Source: Thysanoteuthis rhombus
Taxonomy: Eukaryota; Mollusca; Cephalopoda; Oegopsida; Thysanoteuthidae
Direction: 5' to 3'
Assembly (NCBI GenBank): GCA_963457665.1
Contig: OY735206.1
Span: 55,815,984 to 55,879,983, forward strand
DNA length: 64,000 nt
Positions 47,640 through 60,010 of the stretch are shown here, piece after piece. The position numbers and the translations under genes were made by a program. The notes beneath the pieces were generated by a model. That model was not told where the DNA came from. It made no database searches and worked only from the letters and a program-made list of their open reading frames with translations. The first letter of the stretch is position 1. The number at the start of each line of letters is the position of its first letter.

Positions 47640-48120
47640 AAGATACGTGAGATGGTGTGTTTATATAGAGTCCGAGTCTTGTAAAGGGTGGGGTCAATAT
47701 TTGAATGGTTTTCTGGGTGTATTAATAATTCAAGGCTAGGTCGGGTTTTGTGTGATGTTACTATATCTTGTCTGATGATGTTATACTTAATGTATCCTTT
47801 CTGGCTAGTTGGTTCTGTGCTTTCATGTGTCGTTCTGTTGTTGATATTGTTGTTGTTATCTAATGCAGTGGTAATAATACCTTGAATATATACTTTAAGG
47901 ATGTCAGTGTCTATGTACCTTGGTTTTTGGTGAGTTTGTCGATAATTTTGTTGTTACTGATTCCCGTTGCAAAGATGAACCTGAGATCCCCCGTTTGTGT
48001 GGTGATTGGGTTCGGAGCCTGACAGATTTTGAATAAGGTGTTGGTGGCTTAATGTTCTTTTTATGTATGAGCAAAAACCTCCCCGACATTAAAACGCTGA
48101 AACATGTCCTTTATTCACAA
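47640..48120. other. G+T-rich plus-strand block
   Basis: About 400 bp are rich in G and T on the plus strand, with GTTGTTG and TGGTTTT words, ending near AACGCTGAAACATGTC. Minus-strand frames (61 codons at 47904-48089) are Thr/Asn/Ser-rich because of the skew. It resembles the 11640-11890 block in composition. Unidentified. Confidence 0.3.
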
Positions 48121-48154
48121 CTTACACTCACAGAAACACACACATACCCACCCA

Positions 48155-48665
48155 TCATTATCATCATTTAGCTTTTTAGCATCCATTGTTGGACATTCCC
48201 AAGATTCGCTACACTTCTCTAACGTGGACATCACAGGGTCGGCACTTTCTGAACTTGTTTAGTTCGTCACACCAGCTCTTATTTTGTTTGCCAAATTTTC
48301 GCATATGATCTCAGTGATCCACGTTGTAAATCATGACATCCATCGATTATCTGACGTTCTTGCAACATTGATTTTTTATGGGTTCTATGGTTTCTCTGAC
48401 TTCTGTTTTTTCTGTCATTGACTGTGCTGTCTTCTGATATTTTCATGAGATGTTGAGCATGATTCGGTCTTGTCCACGTTGCATGATGCTGAGCTTGAGG
48501 GTCAATCTTTTGGTAAGGTTCGGTTTTCCGACTCCATTTGTGACTTTCAGGCGGGTGCAATTGTTGTGTACCCTTCGTATTAGGATTAATGGGATTTTCT
48601 TGTCCCGAAAGGTATAGCTGGCTCCTTCAGAAGCTTGCCAATCACCTAGCTCTAAACAACTCATA
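48155..48665 (-). mobile_element. RTE-A LINE fragment, about 510 bp
   Basis: A CATCATTATCATCATTTAG tail, then in reverse the WRILG, LDELNKFRK-like, WTSRxT, MNVRQ and QRGQDRIMLNIS segments. Upstream, the minus frame reads YTFRDKKIPLILIRRVHN, NCTRLKVTNGVGKPNLTKR and LTLKLSIMQRGQ. More diverged than the other copies. Confidence 0.7.
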
Positions 48666-49673
48666 AACACATACTTGAAAATCGCCTAGGACGTCAGCAG
48701 ATATTTTCCTGACAACGACACAATTCCATCTCGACATGAGATTATCTGACCTCAAATCTTACGGCTTATCTCCTTGATTCACAACAACACCACCAGCATG
48801 ACATCAAAACTTACACTTACTCCTAGAGACACGTCAATTCGGGTATTTTTCAATGATTCTGAGACGCATTTCGCTTGCTCACTTCTACATCAAGACGTTA
48901 TTTGATATACTTCCGATGACTGCACACCCAACCCAGCTCATCCTTGATTTCTTTACACATATTTCACTTAATTAAGTAATAATCTTGCCTATTACTGGAT
49001 ATGGACGCTCCATAAACATATCAACTCTTATACTTTAGGGCGAAACATTGGAATGAATTGAAGAAACTTCTTTTTGTATAACAGATGGTTTTTCCTGAAA
49101 ATGTGATTTAACTCTAATATTGTCTGATAAATCATGAAAGGGATACACTGGTCACATTATGATATACATGATACTTGAGAATTTTTCATTGAATTTATCC
49201 AGACTCGAACCCTCCCTAAAAATAGCTCACAACTTTCTTGATAATCTTTATATATATATGCTTTCCCATACTCACTACGACAATATAAAATGAAGATTCA
49301 TTAAAATAAGATCGAATTATCAACTGAAACCTGAGGAAACATAAATTCCTTGCCCTTCTATTTATTGTTGATGCAAATTTCTAACTTTTCTGGTTAGGCA
49401 TGAGCAAATAGAATTTTAAATCCGTTAGTTTGATCTCGCTTTGTGTTCACATGTTCCAGAAATATACAAATATATCCAAAAAAAACAAAAAAACAAAAAA
49501 AAAAAAACCCAACAGATGTTCCAATTTGTTGGGTAAGGATGTTTTGATTTCAACATCAAAATCAGAACATCCCTCGGAACACAATTCAACATCAACTTAT
49601 AGAATTGACTCCCATACATAGCTTACATCCTTTGACTTGTAACTTACAACCACCACCAAAAGCACACATACTA

Positions 49674-49675
<2 letters not shown>
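48666..49675. other. Non-coding stretch, nothing recognised
   Basis: A-rich run at 49480-49510; no gene or element. Confidence 0.4.
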
Positions 49676-49760
<85 letters not shown>

Positions 49761-49784
49761 CACACACACACACATATATATATG

Positions 49785-49818
<34 letters not shown>

Positions 49819-49852
49819 TACACACACACACACACATGTATATATATATGTA
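49676..49852. repeat. TA/CA microsatellite cluster
   Basis: TA tracts alternate with CA tracts at about 49756-49774 and 49805-49838. The frames of 63-145 codons over it are repeat products. Confidence 0.95.
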
Positions 49853-51065
49853 TCAAAGTACAAGTCAACAATACAATATAATACAATGTTTAATAGATTT
49901 ATCTCATTCTCAACCATTTCCACTTTCCCAATGGAAAATAAAACAAACAGTGACCAACAACTAAAAGAAAAATTATAAATAGAACAAGGAGGAGGTTTTA
50001 CGAATGCTGTTAGATGAGAATCATTCCATATCAAATTTCCCAGTCCACCCTAGATCACCCTCTCAGATCTTGTTGAAAAACAATAACAAAAGCACATGCT
50101 CTTATACCAAACTTACGGAAAAATACAAAATATTAGGTCTGAATTTCTAATAGATCCTGCAAGTTAGCACTTTGTTATCTAGAAGAATACTCTTCCTAGC
50201 TACAGCGAATATATAACGCTCAGGTTCAGTGAAGTAGGTCGGGCCAAAAACTGAAATTGTTTCTCAAGCTAAAAACATTTCAGCCCCCCCCCCCATATAC
50301 ATTTAAATTCCACTACACCATAAGGAAACTCGGCAGCAACTCATAACTCTTGTCATTTCATCTGCAGATATATGAAAAAAATCACGGTAGAAATATGAGA
50401 ATGATGTACAACTGCCCATCTTGTAGGATAAGGACTCGAAAATAGGCAATATTGAATCGAGCACATTTAAATCAATCGTTCCTACAGCAATAATAGATAT
50501 GGTTATGAATGACGGAAAAAAGTTATTTTATCTTGCATTCTATTAGAGTAAAAGACTCTCAGATTGGACACTGTCTATTTATGCTTGGATTTTGGGGCCA
50601 TTTTCAGAGCCTTGTAAGACAAAGAGTTCGTAACATTTGATCACAATTTTGAATTCTACAGAAAAAAAAAGTATCCCTTTTCAAAGGTTCCATAAATACC
50701 AAAGTTTTGACAGGAAATACATAAGATTGAACAGGATTTCAAGTATCTCGAATTTCAAAACCGTAGGAGAAACAGGCCTAATATTTCGGGTTCCTTTATA
50801 GGTTTTGTATAGGAGCACTTGAGATTTTTCTTCAGCTGAATCTGTGAGGATGACTCGAAGAAATCTCTTAAAATCAGATGATGTGGTATGGAATGAGCCA
50901 TGATTCTAAATTTGTCTTGAATCAAGTAAAATATTTCGGATAAAGACTTCTGAGGAGGGAAAGGTCCTATTTATTAAACCAGTAGAGGTCACTCTCGATT
51001 TAGGCAGTTAATTCGTTCTCAGAGTTTAAGTTCTCACAGTTTGGTGGATTTTACAGCTCTAATAT
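49853..51065. other. AT-rich non-coding stretch
   Basis: Nothing recognised. Confidence 0.45.
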
Positions 51066-51128
51066 CGTTATCATCATCATCATAATCATCATCAGCAGCA
51101 GCAGCAGCAGCAACAGCAGCAACAGAAG
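51066..51128. repeat. (CAT)n-(CAG)n microsatellite
   Basis: CAT units pass into CAG and CAACAG units. It resembles the RTE-A tail but no RTE-A coding sequence follows it. Confidence 0.85.
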
Positions 51129-51162
51129 TTTTTTATGTATATCAGGTATAAACTTGGTTCTT

Positions 51163-51433
51163 AGCTATCAACTTGCGTTTATTGTAATCATGGATCATGA
51201 TTGAACAAAAAAATTGCAAGGTTCCTTTGATGCCCCTGAGACGCACGATGCCCTATGCAAATAACTTTGCAAGCGTGTACTTGCAGTGGTCTAGATTTGA
51301 TGGGTATTCTTATTTTAACGTGGCTCTAATAAACGTGGTGAGGATTGTTCTTGTGTTGTTCTAGTTAAGAGGGGGGAAAGTCTACGTAGGAGAGAGCGAT
51401 GGGAACTTTTGCTGACACGATATTTTCACGCTT
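51163..51433 (+). repeat. 271-bp dispersed repeat, copy 2
   Basis: Partner of 9752-10023: GATCATGAT, GATGCCCCTGAG, ACGCACGATGCCCT, TTTGCAAGCGTGT, GTGGT, a GGGGGG run, GAGCGATGGGAAC, TTTTGCTGACA and the right end ATTTTCACGCTT. The CAT tail of a minus-strand RTE-A begins at the next base, so the two elements meet exactly at this end. Confidence 0.55.
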
Positions 51434-52335
51434 CATCATTATCATTATCATCATTTTCATCATCATCAGCAGCAGCCTATGAGCATCCGTCGTTTGACAT
51501 TAACTTTCCCCCAAATCTGCCAGACCTCTCTATTGTGGGTATTGTAGAACTAATAGTTTCTAAATTTATCCAGCTAGTCACGCCATCTTACTTTCTAAAC
51601 TCTGAGGATCCACGTTGTGAGTCGTAATGTCAAGCAGTTGTCTGACAGTTTTGCAACATAACCAACCCATCGCTATTTGAGTTTTCTAACAGTATCAATG
51701 ATATTTCGGATTTTTCTAATATACTGTTCTGTCTTATGATCCCTCCATATAAATTTGAAGATGATTCTCTCATGTGCACGTTACATGGTTCTCGGTTTGA
51801 GGGCCAATATTTTGGTTAGATTCCACGTTTTAGCTCCCTTGGTCGTTGTTGGTAGGATTGTTTTTATACTTTTCTTTTAGGATTAATGAGAATTTCTTCT
51901 TTTTGAAAATTGAGCTTGCTCTACTGAAAGCTTGCCAACTTAGTGTGATTCTTTACTTCATTTCTTCATCTTTTGATGACTCCATGGAGACTCGTTTTCA
52001 TAGGTGTATATAGTGGTCTACTTTTTTGAACTGTGCATTTTCGATTTCGAATGTTGTATCTTTGTCCCCAACATGTTTGCTGTACATGACATTTATTTTG
52101 TAGAAGTTAATGTGGAAGCTAATTTTCTTGCTTTCTTTACTTAATCCACCCAACGTTTTTTGGAGATCGTGAATGTTCTTTGTAAAGGGTACAATGTCGT
52201 CATCAAATCTGACGTTTCTTAGGTATTCACTGTCAATTCTTATTCATTTGTGTTCTGATATTAGGCTTTGGAAGGTCATCTCAAGGAAAGCTGTGAAGAG
52301 TTTGGATGAGCTGGTATCACCTTTTGGTAGGTAAT
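51434..52335 (-). mobile_element. RTE-A LINE fragment, about 900 bp, longest copy
   Basis: Runs from a CATCATTATCATTATCATC tail through the whole C-terminal half to the RQGD region (GGTGATACCAGCTCATCC in reverse). The minus strand includes SEYLRNVRFDDDIVPFTKN (F-A-D-D box as FDDD), LQKTLGG, KESKKIS, a GDKDTTFEIENAQFKKVDH run, then YLG, QCILP and HERIIFNLYGG-type segments. The 5' end lies at about 52333 where a tandem array begins. Disabled. Confidence 0.8.
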
Positions 52336-52700
52336 ACATTGATCCGGTTGATTCCCTCCAAAATGTTCCATACTGTTCGAACCTTCATTGTGTAAGGTCT
52401 TATCATAATTTGATACGTTTTTCAGTTTATACATAGTTATACTTATTTTTTAACAACACTTTAATTCGGTTGATTTGCTCTATAATGTTTTTACTGTTCG
52501 GAATTTCCCTGTTTAAGGTCTTATGATTCCTTTATGCATTTCGCTGCACATACATAGCTACGGTCATTTGTTAGGCAATACTTTAATTCAGTTAACTCAT
52601 TCTGGAATCTTCTGTACTTTTCAAAACTTCACTTATAATTTAATGTGTTTTTCAGTTCATATAGAAATATATTTAATTGTTTAACAATGCTTTTTCTGTA
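52336..52700 (+). repeat. Tandem repeat, about 115-125-bp units
   Basis: Three diverged units and part of a fourth. Each has a (C)AATACnTTnATTCnGTTnA-like start, a TnCTGTnCnnTTC middle and CTTAT...TTTnCAnTTCATA. Examples are AACACTTTAATTCGGTTGAT (about 52453) and AATACTTTAATTCAGTTAAC (about 52580). A partial unit follows at 52684. No coding content. Confidence 0.45.
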
Positions 52701-52894
52701 TTACATCAAAACCCATACTGATCAATTCAGCACTATTCTTGGTATTTTTGTATAATGCAGAACTGAATTCTTATATTCGGTTTAATATACATTTATACCT
52801 ATACATAATTACATTTTTAATATGTTTATGTATATTTCTTTTACTAGGTCAAATTGAATCGATATCTTTTTCTTATTAGGATTCAAAGTGAATG

Positions 52895-52990
52895 GAAACG
52901 TTTCGCCCCATCGAAGGGCCAAAATCGAATCTTTTTTTAATTGAAGGTCAACTTTCCCCCTCTTCAATGGGCCAAAAGTGGATTAAGAAC
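52895..52990 (-). repeat. Short direct repeat with hairpin-GAAACG
   Basis: CATCGAAGGGCCAAAATCGAA and CTTCAATGGGCCAAAAGTGGA lie about 58 bp apart as a diverged direct repeat. On the minus strand GGCCCTTCGATGGGGC forms a hairpin followed by GAAACG, like the module in the SINE at 20.7 kb. Confidence 0.4.
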
Positions 52991-54321
52991 TATTTACTCT
53001 TTTAAGAGATCAAATGTGAGAGTAAACTGGTTAATAAATAGCAAACAGACTCAAATAATAATAAAGAATTACGATACATCTCTAAGAAGAGTTTCGAGCG
53101 ACACAACTTGTTTAAAGCCTGTTTCCTTGCACTGGATACACGGGGGCTGTTTGATTCTCAGATTCCAAGTAAGTTCACTTTTGCTATTATGAAATTTAGT
53201 TTCTAGTTAATTATTATCATATTCAAGTTTTCATTATGATAGTAGCTTTCTCCCATCAGGGATCAAGTCACAGCAAAATTCCGGAACCTGCCGACAGTCT
53301 CATCATTGTTCTGACCTGTTTCAGTAATTCTTTTTCCGGATTTTTTATTCTCATTCTTTCATGTCTTTGGAACGATCCCAACCACTTCGATGATTATGCT
53401 AAAAAATCGTAAGGAGGGAAAAAAACAAAAAAAAAACAAAACGTTGGAACTATCTTTTCTTGCATTGAAGGTGTCTGGAATGTTTGAAATAAGACTGAGT
53501 AATATCACTTCCCAGTAACTTTTCTCACCGGTGTAAGGCTATTTAACACAGACGGGAAAGCAGGTAAGATAATCTTATTTAGATAAAGGATAAAAACAAT
53601 TATTAGCCTAATCATTATCTGAAATTGTCATGGCGTGATGTTCAATATATGTAGGAAATACAGAAAATTGAATCGAATGCATTGACAAGTGAGGGGGTGC
53701 AGAAGAAACATTTGCATTGAAAAGGAATAGTAATCTACCTGTGTGAACTTGTGTAGCGGACCAGCTAACTATTTGTCCTCTCCCTATATAGGATATATTT
53801 TTTCTCAATATTGTTCCCTGTTTTGAAATAAGAAATTACCCTATCGATACTGAGAATGAATGATAAAGCTTATTTCACGTCAATCCTGTTTGCTTTTATG
53901 CTTCACTTCTTCGTTTTGGGTTACATGATAACCCAACATCAACCCCATAAGTCCTGGTAATAATCCAGCTTTAGATTCACTTCAAAATTAAAACCATGCT
54001 TGCACAGCTATTTTCAGTATAATGATGATGATCGCTACCATTCGGTAATGGGACCTGCTGCACAGACATATGTACAATACACAACGGAAAAGAGGCTCGT
54101 TTATCAAACAATTCATTGGAATATTCCATCCTTAGTTTTGATTTTCTAACCTAGGAACGTTTGTTGCATTCTGTTATGTTCACAATTTAATTCAAAATCC
54201 TTAGCGTATACATTACTACACAATTTTCTGAATCCTCCTCCACCATTTACAGAAGTCTTCAATAAAACAGGCATAACCTATAAATGAATGTGCTCGCTTT
54301 GAAATACTTCAAATAAAGATC
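52991..54321. other. Non-coding stretch, nothing certain
   Basis: A frame at 52941-53192 ends near CAA|GTAAGT, a good donor, but no acceptor or family supports an exon. An 8-bp hairpin (TTGGGTTA, 5-nt loop, TAACCCAA) lies at 53916-53936. Confidence 0.35.
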
Positions 54322-54530
54322 AAATATATATATATATATATATATTCATTCTTATGAGATCTCTTATCACTTATTTTAAAGTAATATATATATATATCTA
54401 TAATTATGTCATCCACAGACAGCTGTTTTATTGTACTAAAACTCTTCAGTGTGGCTACAGACTATCCAATATCCCCTTTAGTACGGCAAGGAAGATCGAA
54501 ACCTTCGCTTCAGACCCGATATATATGCCA
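54322..54530 (-). mobile_element. TA-tailed SINE-like element, copy 3, with TA tracts
   Basis: In the minus sense: GGTCTGAAGCGAAGGTTTCG (anticodon arm and B-box), GGATAGTCTGTAGCC, AGAGTTTTAGTAC, CAGCTGTCTGTGGATGAC, then TA tracts (54384-54397 and 54322-54344). The left part is missing. Confidence 0.55.
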
Positions 54531-55026
54531 GTAGTAAAAAGGAAATACTATTTATCGAAGTATCTTACATCTAAGTAAAATTTGTAATAAAACTAATAAA
54601 GTTACGTCGTCCGTAGTTTTGAAATAATCAAAAAATCAGTGACAAGTGCAAATTATATATACACGGTTTTCTTTAAGATTTACAGGTCGGTAGTTGTTGG
54701 AAACAAATCGACCTAATCCAAAGCACCATTCTAACAGTCATATATATTCTTCAATTCCTTTCTTTTAGATCTCTTGTGCAATGTCCGACAGTTAATCCAA
54801 ATACTGTGTGGATTATGGGTAGACATTATTATCATTGACCTGGTCAATATCAAAATAATTTCCGTCAATATCAATTCACAATAGTTTTCTGGTAAATTAT
54901 TCATTTAATACGATTGCTAAGTTGTGGGATATATTTTGTCAAGCAGAGGAAGTTCGAGCTCATTCAGAATAGCTTGTGAGATAAGCAAGCTAGCTTTCGT
55001 GCTATCGCAACTGTTCACCATTGTTT
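54531..55026. other. Non-coding stretch, nothing recognised
   Basis: No element or frame of note. Confidence 0.4.
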
Positions 55027-55027
55027 T

Positions 55028-55073
<46 letters not shown>

Positions 55074-55352
55074 GTTTTAACATCCATTGTTGGACATAGA
55101 CCTTCCTCAGGATTCGCCACACTTCTCTATCATGGGCGGTGCAGAGCCAGTACTTTCTGAACTTGTCTCTTGTGCTGAACGTCTCTCCATCTAATATTCT
55201 GCCGGCCTCAGTTGCGCATGTGATCTCGGGATATCCATGTCGTGAGTCATGATGTCCACTGGTTCTCCACCATTCTTGCAATATGGCCAGCCCACCGCCA
55301 TTTGAGATTTTTAATGGATTCTATGATGTCCCTGACTCTCGGCCTCTCTCGG
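55027..55352 (-). mobile_element. RTE-A LINE fragment with long (CAT)15 tail
   Basis: A CAT tract (55027-55073) is the longest tail of the family here. It is followed by TTTTAACATCCATTGTTGGA, GGATTCGCCACACTTCTCTA and, in reverse, the LWRIL, DKFRKYWL, RWxTxxT, NGGGLAILQ (WAGHVARM) and IIESIKN segments. It ends at the RVRDI segment near 55350. Confidence 0.85.
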
Positions 55353-56716
55353 ATGAAATGTGCTAATAACAGTGATCAAATACTAAGAATCAGTTGTTTC
55401 TTTTTCCCTAATCACTTAGCCTTATATCACCATGTTTGCTACTTACAAACTTCCAGTCGATTAACTTTTGGGGTTATCTTGAATATGTGTTGAATTTTGG
55501 TAATCTACAAAGAGTTCAGAACTTACATAATCTCTTCCACAATTTTCTAGCTACGCTTCCATTCCAGTTAGGGAAAATCCTAGGCGGAAACAACTACAAT
55601 TCCTGTTATGATTGAATCAGAGATTTAACTCAAAATTCCTTCGAGATTTTGATATTCAACACTCACAGGGCAGAGGTTGGAAATGATCGATTCAAGCAGG
55701 AATAATCAATGAAAATGCGACATTCATAAAGCAGTACTTGAGGGTAAAATAAAAGATAAGGTTCTGTAGTAATTTGCTGTTAAATGGATATGGTTTCCAT
55801 CTTTTTGACGGCAGTTTTGTCAAAAGCTTCCGTTAATTGATGTAAAAAATGATGAAAATCAATTGCATTTATCAAAAACCTTTTTTTTAACTCGCAATTG
55901 CTCACGTCTTTCTACATTTCCATCACGAGAGCACAGCTACCAATGACATCATTTTGCTCACAATTCTCAAAGTCATTAAATCTGACATTGTTAAGATGGT
56001 AACCCACATTATTTTCCCATCGGATTCAGTAAAGTAATCATTAATTCATTAATTCAGAAATTTCCTTCTTTACAGAATGAAATTGAGTAAAAACCATTTC
56101 GGTAGATATTTTGTTTCTTGGTACACGATCGAATTTACAATTAAAAGTTTTTTTTTAACTCATCTTCCACGAATCAAATTATCAAATTTTCAAAAGAATT
56201 TTGTCTATGTTGGGCATTCAATATTTCTTCTAAATTATGCCCTGGAGTATTAGTTCCAAAATTCATATTAAATACAAAAGGAAACATAAGTAAAAAATAA
56301 TTTATATGCTTTCTGTAATTCATGACTTATCAGACATTAATTTCCTACACCGACAACTTTTTCAAGCACAGCCTGAAGAAGTCTGAGAGATCTTTGATTT
56401 CTAAAGTTGGTAGCGCGGGTTATTATAACGAAAATCAGATGCCCGAGGAAAAGAGTACAAGACAAAGAAAGTAAGTATATCTCACATGAAAATTTATTCA
56501 TCATATCGTCTGTAAATGTAGACGTTAGAGAGAAGACAGCGTACGGTACTTATGGATAGTTTTTACATGGTTATGTTATCTAAGGGAATATTCTCTAGAA
56601 TATATACCACTTTGCTTCAAGAGGAATGCAAAAAAGAACATTACAACAAAATTGCATATTTTGCAAATCCATTTTACGCTGGAATTTTTAAAACTAATTT
56701 CAAGTCATAGTAGTTT

Positions 56717-56720
<4 letters not shown>
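55353..56720. other. AT-rich non-coding stretch
   Basis: Nothing recognised. Confidence 0.45.

Positions 56721-56721
<1 letters not shown>

Positions 56722-56776
<55 letters not shown>
56722..56776. repeat. (TC)n-(TA)n microsatellite
   Basis: About 32 bp of TC run into about 24 bp of TA. Confidence 0.95.
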
Positions 56777-56941
56777 GATTATAAATTGCGTTGTATATAG
56801 AAACTTATTTGCAATGATCTCCCATCAATACATGGTTAAACCGTGAAATGACGTGAGATAATTTCAAATAAGAGTTTTTATATAATATAACACAATATAT
56901 AGTCATGCTGTTGGATCATACATTTGCAGTTTCTTATATGT

Positions 56942-57000
56942 ACGAGGCCGGTCTAGGGAGTATCCAGAGTTGAATATCCTGAAAACTGGTCTTTCATATA
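56942..57000 (+). mobile_element. Possible mariner-type terminal repeat
   Basis: ACGAGGCCGGTCTAGGGAG then TATCCAGAGTTGAATATCCT resembles the mariner-family terminal repeat I recall as ACGAGGCCTGTCCAGAAAG, TATCCGGA. No transposase frame and no matching right end were found in the next 2 kb. 57090-57340 is GC-richer with open frames on both strands, but none reads as a transposase. Confidence 0.3.
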
Positions 57001-59039
57001 ACTTGACCAGCAATTACAAAAAAACTTACTGCACATGCAAGAATAGACTCGCTTCTGTTGGTTACTCAGTCGGTGGTAGTGAGACTCTATTGAGTAAGCT
57101 TGTGTACAGTGTGGTTGTCATAACCACAATAAACGAACGTGCCTATTCTCCTCATCACGTCCAGGCTACTTGGACAAAAAATCGTATCATCAAGTTTCGT
57201 CAGTGCGTACAGTCTGTCTCTGGCTCCCCGTGATGACTGGCTTTCTGTCTTCAGATTGTGGACGAAATTCAAAAGAACACAATGAGGTATCATATAATGA
57301 TCCCGGAAGAGGACTTTGGAGAATGTTGTGCACAGTAGAATACACACTGCATATGAGTGTATGAGGTTTGAAGTGGACTACTTGAGGGGACTAATGGGAA
57401 ATTGTCCTTGCTAGACTACTTATCTGTCATGATCAAATGACGGGCTACCTTCCAAACAAAATGTGTGTATATATATTGCTGCAGGATAGAGTCCCAAATA
57501 TGCGTGTATTTTGAATTTCATTGTACGAATATCCGTATATAATTATTTGAATATACTAATACAATATAAGTAATTATACTAGCTCTATTTATTCCGTTAA
57601 ATATTAATCACTGTGAATTAATATCATCAACAACTGATTCATATGTTGAATGCTTTGCCTTTTGCAATTTCATAATTACTAAAAACATTATATATATACT
57701 GACACTGATTTTTTATACAGAATTTTAGAGATAAGTTAGGTGGGAAAGAGCACGGGGAGAAACATATTCATGCCTTTGCTAAAATCATTATCGTTAGTGA
57801 ATCGTTTTAGCCAAAAGTCAGAACGCTAATTATGTGGCAATAACTGCCTCTCTAGGTGACAACTGTTCTCTCCTAAGAAAAAGAATATTGATAGACATAA
57901 TTTTGAGTTGTACATTCAAATTTGTCAATTCAACTAGTCATGCTGTGAAACTTGAGGAAGCGTGAAGAAATTTATTGTTCCAGTTTTTTTCATCGCCCGA
58001 ACAATCAAGATATTATGACGGAACTGAGACATTCCTTCCCGAAATTTTATCTCCAATTTTATCTAATAAGTTGTAGTAATGAAACACACATTGCCGAGTG
58101 AGGGACGCGTGCATTTCTTCTATACTAATGAACGAAACATGAACAAAAAAATAAATAAATTAAAAAAAAGCATACGGACAACGAAGCTAAATTGAAACTG
58201 AGCCTCACTATTATTGAATGTTATTCTAATCTACACTGATGAACATTGAAAGAAGCGTTTTATTGAATATTTCAGTTCTTGTATGTCAAGCTTTTAAAAA
58301 GATTGTGATTTATATTATAATTACTTTCCCTAGTGTTTCATCTATTTCGTTTGCTTTTTCCTTGTCAATTCTACAAGCATTTTATTGTGCTGTGAGATAT
58401 TGGGATGAAACAAATGTTTCAGACTAGACGTATCTCTTGGTCTAGAATGTCGTATTGCAATAGGACTAACAAAGCTGTTTTTCTCTGCAGTCTTTCTACA
58501 GACATCTCACTCATCCAACGCATTCTATGTTATATTGTTGACGTCTCTGATAAATGTAATACTGAAATAACTTGTTTCGAGATTTTGATACATTCTGAGT
58601 ATTCATATTATTACACAAATTATTAGATTCATTCAAGTTTGTTGTCTCGTATCCGAAGGTTTTTTCCTTCCCTTTGTTTTTCAACAATCTATCCGTTAGC
58701 AGTTAACATACAATTGATTGGTAAAAATACACTCTCATTAAAAAGGGGAACATAATAAAAGAAATACTCAAGTATAGATGTAAATACTTCATCTTAGAAT
58801 CTCAGCACAACTCAAAAAAGTCACATGATTGATAAGCGGGAATAGAACTGATTGATTTGTTTTAATATCCCTCCTTGATTAAGTGAATAAGTACTTGTTT
58901 TTTCCACATTGAACCGAAGGCTTTCGAATCAACAGCGGAGATACCGCCTTCTGAACAGAAAATAAAAACTCATTGAACTGTCTTCTTGAAAGAAACATAA
59001 ATATTTAGATGGTGGTGTCATTATATAAATATTATAGTA
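57001..59039. other. Mostly AT-rich non-coding stretch
   Basis: GC-richer at 57090-57340; otherwise nothing recognised. Confidence 0.35.
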
Positions 59040-59140
59040 AATGATTGGCCTGAGATCTAAATCATAGGCTACGAGTTGAACACCGAAACTAAATGGCTTT
59101 CGAGATCAGAATACTAACCATTGCACTCTGGCAGATGCTG
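59040..59140 (-). mobile_element. tRNA-derived SINE head
   Basis: In the minus sense: AGAGTGCAATGGTTAGTATT (A-box), CTGATCTCGAAAGCC (anticodon arm) and TTCGGTGTTCAACTC (B-box). No body or tail assigned. Confidence 0.5.
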
Positions 59141-59239
59141 TGAGTTGACATTAAATGCAGATTGAGTTCTCTACAAGTGTGAAGGCATCAGGTCCTATCT
59201 GTTGGGCATAAAGCGCAATATGCACCTATCGAAGTTTTA

Positions 59240-59312
59240 AAATACCATATTGGGAATCTGCCTTCAGAATCAGCACGTTAACCATTGGTTCTTTCGGACC
59301 AGTTTTCACACT
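59240..59312 (-). mobile_element. tRNA-like fragment, SINE remnant
   Basis: In the minus sense: ACCAATGGTTAACGTGCTG, ATTCTGAAGGCAGATTCCCA, again A-box then anticodon arm and B-box-like end, shortened. It lies about 170 bp from the previous head in the same orientation. Confidence 0.4.
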
Positions 59313-59788
59313 TTTTGTTGTCTTCATCTCAATGATTCGGTTGCTGTATCCCTGACATTCATCAGATACTATCGCAGTAGGCAACCAACAAAAACGTCAA
59401 GTGGAACGATGTTTAACTCTTTCATATACCTTTTACATCTGATATAATTCTTACAATATTCAAAAATTGTTAAATGCCAGGTTTTCCTAATGATACAGGT
59501 CATCATCTTTAACGAGCAAGGATATATTTGTATAGACAATCACATGAATTCATTTAAAGACTTCAATTTTATATTTAATAGCTATTTGTTCCACAAGGCC
59601 GAGTCCACGACGATAATCAGGGGAAGTTTCGTGAAAAATTCGGCTAAGATAAGAAAACAGGCATGGAAGGAACTAGTTATAATGCTTCCAATTTAGTATA
59701 TTTGGTTGGTTAAAAGATAATAAAAAAGTAAGTTTTTCACCATAAAGGTAAAAGCAGTACATCTCAGGTTAAAACTTCTTCATCGGAA

Positions 59789-60010
59789 TAAGAATCTCCA
59801 GAATCTACTCATTTTAGCAAACAAATAAAAACAAGTCAATTCATTCCTAAAGTATGGAACTCTGTGGTCCTGGAACAAATAGATTCTTTGAAAGTGTTTG
59901 AGACTGCTGTCTGGTTGCTGAAGACACTTTTCTTGCAGGAAGTTGTCAAAATGATTGAAAAAGAGGTAGTTGGTTGGAGAGAGGCCGAATGTAAAAGCTG
60001 GGTGTGGTAG
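59789..60010 (+). mobile_element. Possible LINE ORF C-terminus
   Basis: One frame reads SQFIPKVWNSVVLEQIDSL then KVFETAVWLLKTLF and a charged tail with a stop at 60008-60010. The pattern (F)..(R/K)VWNSL....V....SL..F...V is the usual C-terminus of several LINE reverse transcriptases. Upstream parts of the ORF are not seen. Confidence 0.35.

Noticed and set aside
49592-50034. 145-codon minus frame and its overlapping partners
   Set aside because: Most residues come from the TA/CA microsatellite; the flanks add no protein character.
51066-51128. CAT/CAG tract as another RTE-A tail
   Set aside because: No RTE-A coding sequence follows it on either side.
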